A stretch of DNA of 43,591 nucleotides from JAHEJB01 sp041748175 (GTDB taxonomy: Bacteria > Bacteroidota > Rhodothermia > Rhodothermales > Rubricoccaceae), in NCBI GenBank assembly GCA_041748175.1, contig JBGTDU010000033.1:1-43591 (forward strand), in the 5' to 3' direction. The position numbers and the translations under genes were made by a program. The notes under the pieces are model-generated. The model saw only the letters and a program-made list of their open reading frames with translations, was not told where the DNA came from and made no database searches. This document shows, one piece after another, positions 40,592 through 43,591 of the stretch; position 1 is the first letter of the stretch, and each line of letters starts with the position of its first letter.

Positions 40592-41791
40592 ATGCTTGAC
40601 CGCGTCCGCTCCCTTGCCGATGAGTTTTTCCCAGAGGTCGTCCGCCTTCGCCGGGCAATTCATCGGCGGCCGGAATTGGCGTTTGAGGAAAACGAAACCG
40701 CTGCGCTGATTGCCGGGACGCTTCGTGGCATTGGGCTGGAGCCAGTTACCGGCGTGGCGAAGACCGGGGTTGTCGCTCATATCGAAGGCGGAAAACCCGG
40801 CCCCACGCTCGCTCTCCGCGCCGACATTGACGCGCTTCCGATTTTCGAGGCCAACGATTTTGAGTTCGTGTCAGAGAACGCGGGAAAGATGCACGCCTGT
40901 GGGCACGATGCGCACACAGCGTCGCTTTTGGGCGTGGCAATGATTCTGTCGCAGATCAAGGACGACTTGAGCGGCAGTATCCGGCTCATCTTCCAGCCGA
41001 GCGAAGAAAAACTACCCGGAGGTGCAAAGGTTATGATCGAGGAAGGCGTGCTCGGCGAAATGAATGGGCTGGCCGCTCCCAGCCGGATCCTCGGCCAGCA
41101 CGTTTTTCCGCAGATGCCCGTTGGAACTCTTGGTGTCCGAAGTGGGCCGTTCATGGCCTCCGCAGACGAGGTATATGTAACCATTCTGGGCAAGGGCGGA
41201 CATGCTGCGGCCCCCCAGGATCTCATTGATCCCGTGCTGATCCAGGCGCACATCCTGACGGCGTTACAGGCCGTGATCTCCCGCAATCGTCCGCCCGACG
41301 CGCCGAGCATTCTCTCCTTCGGCAAAATCGTCGCGGACGGCGCGACGAACATCATCCCGGGCGAGGTGCAGCTCATCGGCACATTCCGGGCGATGGACGA
41401 AACCTGGCGCTTCCGCGCGCACGATCTCATCCGTAGAACCTGCGTACAGACGGCGGCCGCTTTCGGTGCGACCTGCGAGGTTGAGATTCTGGTCGGCTAT
41501 CCGGCCCTTTCGAACGATCCTGCCACGACCGATTTCGTCCGATCAGCAGCAGTCGAGTACGTCGGCGAAGCGCGCGTCATCGACCTGCCGCAATGGTACG
41601 CCAGCGAGGATTTCGCTTGGTACACCCAGCAGATCCCCGGCTCCTTTTACGTACTCGGTGTGGGCAACGAGGCCGCCGGCATCACGCACGGATTGCATAC
41701 ACCGCTTTTTGCAATTGACGAGGAGGCGTTGCGGCTGGGGTCCGGGTTTATGGCGTACACGGCGTGGCGGCATGGAGGCACAGCTGTGTAA
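40592..41791 (+). CDS. M20 family amidohydrolase (N-acyl-L-amino acid/hippurate type)
   Basis: A 399-aa cytosolic metallopeptidase-fold amidohydrolase. It has RRAIHRRPELAFEE at the N-terminus, ALRADIDALP, the metal-binding HACGHDAHTASLLG (C103, H105), FQPSEEKLPGGAKVMIEEG and GQHVFPQMPVG. A dimerisation domain follows (VTILGKGGHAAAPQDLIDPVL) and the C-terminal GLHTPLFAIDEEAL. It should deacylate N-acyl amino acids or related amides. The ATG at 40592 gives MLDRVRSL; a TTG 6 bp upstream is less likely. It begins about 50 bp after the repeat array. Confidence 0.93.
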   Translation: MLDRVRSLADEFFPEVVRLRRAIHRRPELAFEENETAALIAGTLRGIGLEPVTGVAKTGVVAHIEGGKPGPTLALRADIDALPIFEANDFEFVSENAGKMHACGHDAHTASLLGVAMILSQIKDDLSGSIRLIFQPSEEKLPGGAKVMIEEGVLGEMNGLAAPSRILGQHVFPQMPVGTLGVRSGPFMASADEVYVTILGKGGHAAAPQDLIDPVLIQAHILTALQAVISRNRPPDAPSILSFGKIVADGATNIIPGEVQLIGTFRAMDETWRFRAHDLIRRTCVQTAAAFGATCEVEILVGYPALSNDPATTDFVRSAAVEYVGEARVIDLPQWYASEDFAWYTQQIPGSFYVLGVGNEAAGITHGLHTPLFAIDEEALRLGSGFMAYTAWRHGGTAV

Positions 41792-41826
41792 CAGACTATC
41801 TTTGTCAACATAAACCATAAAGCTAA

Positions 41827-42087
41827 ATGCCAGAGATCAGTCGGTTCGTCGGCATCGTGATTACGATGTATTTCAGCGATCACGATCCGCCTCATTTATA
41901 CGCCCGATGCAACGAGTACGAGGCGTCCGTGCAGATAGAGACGCTCGGAGTTCTTCAGGGCCAACTTCCTCCGAAGGTTTTTAGCCCGGTGGTTGAATAG
42001 GCCGGCTTGCTCCGAGACGAATTGGAAGCAAACCGGGTCTCCCTGAGTACAACAGGCCGGTTTGAAAAAATCGAGCCCCTAACATGA
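41827..42087 (+). pseudogene. DUF4160 gene interrupted by an in-frame amber codon
   Basis: The frame opens MPEISRFVGIVITMYFSDHDPPHLYARCNEYEASVQIETLGVLQGQLP, the typical DUF4160 start, and runs 57 codons to TAG at 41998-42000. The same frame then continues AGLLRDELEANR...FEKIEPLT, the expected C-terminal DUF4160 sequence, to TGA 42085-42087. The TAG replaces the Trp of the usual EWA motif, consistent with one TGG-to-TAG change. The full frame would overlap the next gene by ATGA, as intact DUF4160-DUF2442 pairs do. TATCTTTG at 41797-41804 fits a Bacteroidota -7 box, but no -33 box was seen. Either the gene is dead or a 57-aa truncated protein is made. Confidence 0.8.
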
Positions 42088-42368
42088 CACCGCTTCTTGC
42101 GCTGACCGGGTTTGAGTTGCTCAGCGAGTATCGGGTCCGACTGACCTTCGACGACGGCCGCACCGTCATGGCTGATCTAGCCTCGATCGTTTCGGCAGAC
42201 CCGCGGACCGTTTTCGCGCAGTTACGTGATGCGGATATCTTCCGGAACGCCAGACTCGAGCATGGCACGCTCGCATGGCCCAATGGCCTGGATGGGGCAC
42301 CGGCCGCCTTCTGCCGCCTGCTCGGGTCCGGACCCATCCACCGACCGGTGCTACGTCGTCCTCGCTGA
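42084..42368 (+). CDS. DUF2442 domain protein, partner of the DUF4160 gene
   Basis: A 94-aa protein. GFELLSEYRVRLTFDDGRTVMADL, TVFAQLRDADIFRNARLEHGTLAWPNGLD are the conserved DUF2442 blocks. The ending after WPNG (GAPAAFCRLLGSGPIHRPVLRRPR) is unusual and may reflect a frameshift near the 3' end. DUF2442 and DUF4160 genes commonly occur as overlapping pairs with toxin-antitoxin-like distribution; function not established. Its ATG overlaps the last codon of the DUF4160 frame. Confidence 0.8.
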   Translation: MTPLLALTGFELLSEYRVRLTFDDGRTVMADLASIVSADPRTVFAQLRDADIFRNARLEHGTLAWPNGLDGAPAAFCRLLGSGPIHRPVLRRPR

Positions 42369-42406
42369 CACCGTTGACACCGCGCTACAGTGCTACTGAC
42401 GCAGAA

Positions 42407-42433
42407 CGGGGCGGCCCCGATGGGGCCGCCCCG
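42407..42433. terminator. Perfect 12-bp GC hairpin, bidirectional terminator candidate
   Basis: CGGGGCGGCCCC (42407-42418), loop GAT, GGGGCCGCCCCG (42422-42433). It lies between the convergent DUF2442 gene and the PKD gene, the expected place for a shared terminator. No long T-run follows, so strength is uncertain. Confidence 0.65.
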
Positions 42434-42436
42434 CGC

Positions 42437-42460
42437 CTGTCCTGAGCGAAGTCGAAGGAT
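42437..42460. repeat. Dispersed-type repeat CCTGTCCTGAGCGAAGTCGAAGG
   Basis: This 23-nt phrase matches an intergenic sequence I remember from many unrelated bacterial genomes (CCTTCGACTTCGCTCAGGACAGG on the other strand). Its inner part is weakly palindromic. It lies just past the hairpin at 42407-42433 and 25 bp before the stop of the PKD gene. Confidence 0.6.
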
Positions 42461-42485
42461 CTCTCCTCTCCTTACCTGCTTGGGA

Positions 42486-43591
42486 TTAGCGCACGAGCGT
42501 GAGTCGCTGCGTGAACGCGCGCTCGCCTGCCGTCATCCGCACGACGTAGATCCCGCTCGCCAGCTGCCGCCCGTCAAGCAGCGCCGTGTGCCGACCCGCG
42601 CTGACGTTGGCATCTACCGGCCGGGCGACTTCGCGGCCCAGAAGGTCATAGACCACTACACGCACGTCTGTTGCCTCGGGGAGGTCGTAGCGAAGCGTGG
42701 CCTGGTCCCGGAACGGGTTCGGATAAGCCGCCTGAAGCGCATACTCGGTGGGCAGAGTTTCCACCACAACCGATGCCTCGGGAGCCGCTGCTGTCTCTCC
42801 ATCCTCTTCGGCCGCCTCATCATCAGCAACAGCAGCGACTTCATCTACCGCCATGTCGGTGACGACCCACTCTCCGGCATCCCAATCCGAGTCCCAGCCT
42901 TCTGCGGAGGCCAGGGCGCGGCCTGCGATGTCGTTACCCGCCGCCGCCATGCCATTCGCGGCAGCCGTCTCACCCGGTGCGTTGAGTCCACGACCCGCCA
43001 TCCTGCCAGCCGACGGCGCAGTCTTTTCGAACGGGAAGCTGTCGCTGGCAAGCACGGTCCCCGGGAAAGACCCTACGTTGATCGTGTACGTGTACGACCC
43101 AGCCGATGCCGCTCCGGGCACCTTTTGCGTGACCGTTCGCATGAACGTCTGGCCAGCCCCAAGCGTGAATACTCGCGGGGTGCGCAGCGGATCATGGGTT
43201 TCCGCGCCGGTTATCACGATCCAGTAGTCGATCGTGACCGGGTTGGCTCCCGCGTTAGACACGGAGAGGTCGTACGAGATCGGGCCTCCGCCCGGGGGAA
43301 CGATGAGCGGTGGGTTCACCGGTGTCAGCGTAACCGTTAGAGGCACTGTCACCGTTACGCCCAGCATCTCCACATCGCTGCCGCCGTCGCCGTCGTCCAC
43401 AGTAAGCGTGAGCGTGTAGTTGTTGGCCGTGGCGTACACGTGGCTCACGGCGGTGAGGTCGACGCCCGAGTCCGTCGGACTGCCGTCGCCGTAGTCCCAC
43501 GTGTAGGTCAGCGGGTCGTTCGAGCCCGCCGGGTCGGTGGCCGACGCCGTGTAATTGAACGTGTCGCCCTCGTTGCCCATCGTGTCGCCCG
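42486..43591 (-). CDS. PKD-domain secreted protein with C-terminal sorting domain (3' part; runs off the window)
   Basis: The last ~368 codons of a larger gene; the 5' end is outside the window. A PKD-like domain is visible (FNYTASATDPAGSNDPLTYTWDYGDGSPT...VYATANNYTLTLTVDDGDG). It is followed by an Ig-like beta-rich domain, an Ala/Glu/Asp-rich acidic linker (VDEVAAVADDEAAEEDGETAAAPE) and a sorting domain AAYPNPFRDQATLRYDL...TQRLTLVR. It is presumably a type IX-type secreted or surface protein; the N-terminal part decides its function. Confidence 0.85.
   Translation of the reverse strand, partial: GDTMGNEGDTFNYTASATDPAGSNDPLTYTWDYGDGSPTDSGVDLTAVSHVYATANNYTLTLTVDDGDGGSDVEMLGVTVTVPLTVTLTPVNPPLIVPPGGGPISYDLSVSNAGANPVTIDYWIVITGAETHDPLRTPRVFTLGAGQTFMRTVTQKVPGAASAGSYTYTINVGSFPGTVLASDSFPFEKTAPSAGRMAGRGLNAPGETAAANGMAAAGNDIAGRALASAEGWDSDWDAGEWVVTDMAVDEVAAVADDEAAEEDGETAAAPEASVVVETLPTEYALQAAYPNPFRDQATLRYDLPEATDVRVVVYDLLGREVARPVDANVSAGRHTALLDGRQLASGIYVVRMTAGERAFTQRLTLVR

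Noticed and set aside
40001..40599. Three overlapping open plus-strand frames of 169-187 codons with repetitive protein sequence
   Set aside because: They are created by the GC-rich 55-57-bp repeat lacking stop codons in any forward frame. The period is not a multiple of three, so each frame cycles through all registers; no start signal or known fold.

Overview
The window looks like chromosome of a Rhodothermia-type Bacteroidota (Rhodothermales or Salinibacter relatives). The lineage is inferred from three things. There is an Alternative Complex III operon (actABCDEF) running straight into Sco and an A2-type (YSHPxVY) caa3 oxidase, as in Rhodothermus. Several secreted proteins end in YPNPFNP-type C-terminal sorting domains. 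Ribosome binding sites are weak throughout. No rRNA, tRNA, transposase, phage gene or CRISPR array was seen.

Layout. 1-2431 (+): mtnA, a class II aldolase/MtnB-like gene and a TRIC/UPF0126 channel. 2471-18276 (-): metF, a small membrane protein, and then, in transcription order from 18276 downwards, actA-actB-actC-actD-actE-actF-(227-aa membrane protein)-sco-coxB-coxA-coxC-coxD. Together these form a quinol-to-oxygen chain: ACIII oxidises menaquinol and passes electrons through cytochrome c domains to the CuA/heme c subunit and the heme-copper subunit. 18277-24675 (+): a cluster of secreted sorting-domain proteins formed by tandem duplication of a two-gene module (beta-helix-like protein + BNR/propeller protein); the second helix-type gene is 5'-truncated. 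24867-26231 (-): MATE transporter. 26357-31247 (+): large glycosyltransferase fusion, then accA, thioesterase, DUF3052 and nadC, tightly coupled. 31333-32625 (+): LVIVD-type secreted protein. 32660-33139 (-) rlpA; 33358-34029 (+) plsY. 34058-36103 (-): pyrR-pyrB-retropepsin-like protease. 36366-36890 (-): membrane HEAGH protein. 37210-41791 (+): DUF58, M28 peptidase, a 56-bp tandem-repeat array, M20 amidohydrolase. 41827-42368 (+): a decayed DUF4160 gene overlapping a DUF2442 gene. 42486-43591 (-): 3' part of a PKD/sorting-domain protein.

The most unusual non-genic signal is a family of intergenic hairpins whose arms are built from imperfect tandem heptamers (period 7). They occupy seven junctions of the act-cox operon and recur at 36.1, 37.1 and 38.2 kb. 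Their words differ (GTGCGTA-type, CTTCG-type, GGTGAAG/GAAATCC-type, purine-rich), but the 7-nt period and the facing-arm architecture are kept. Other non-genic signals are a 12-C tract just after a plausible ATG/RBS of a secreted-protein gene (a possible phase switch), eight non-coding ~56-bp repeats flanked by perfect 20-bp palindromes, and several REP-like dyads, one of them inserted in frame inside a coding region.
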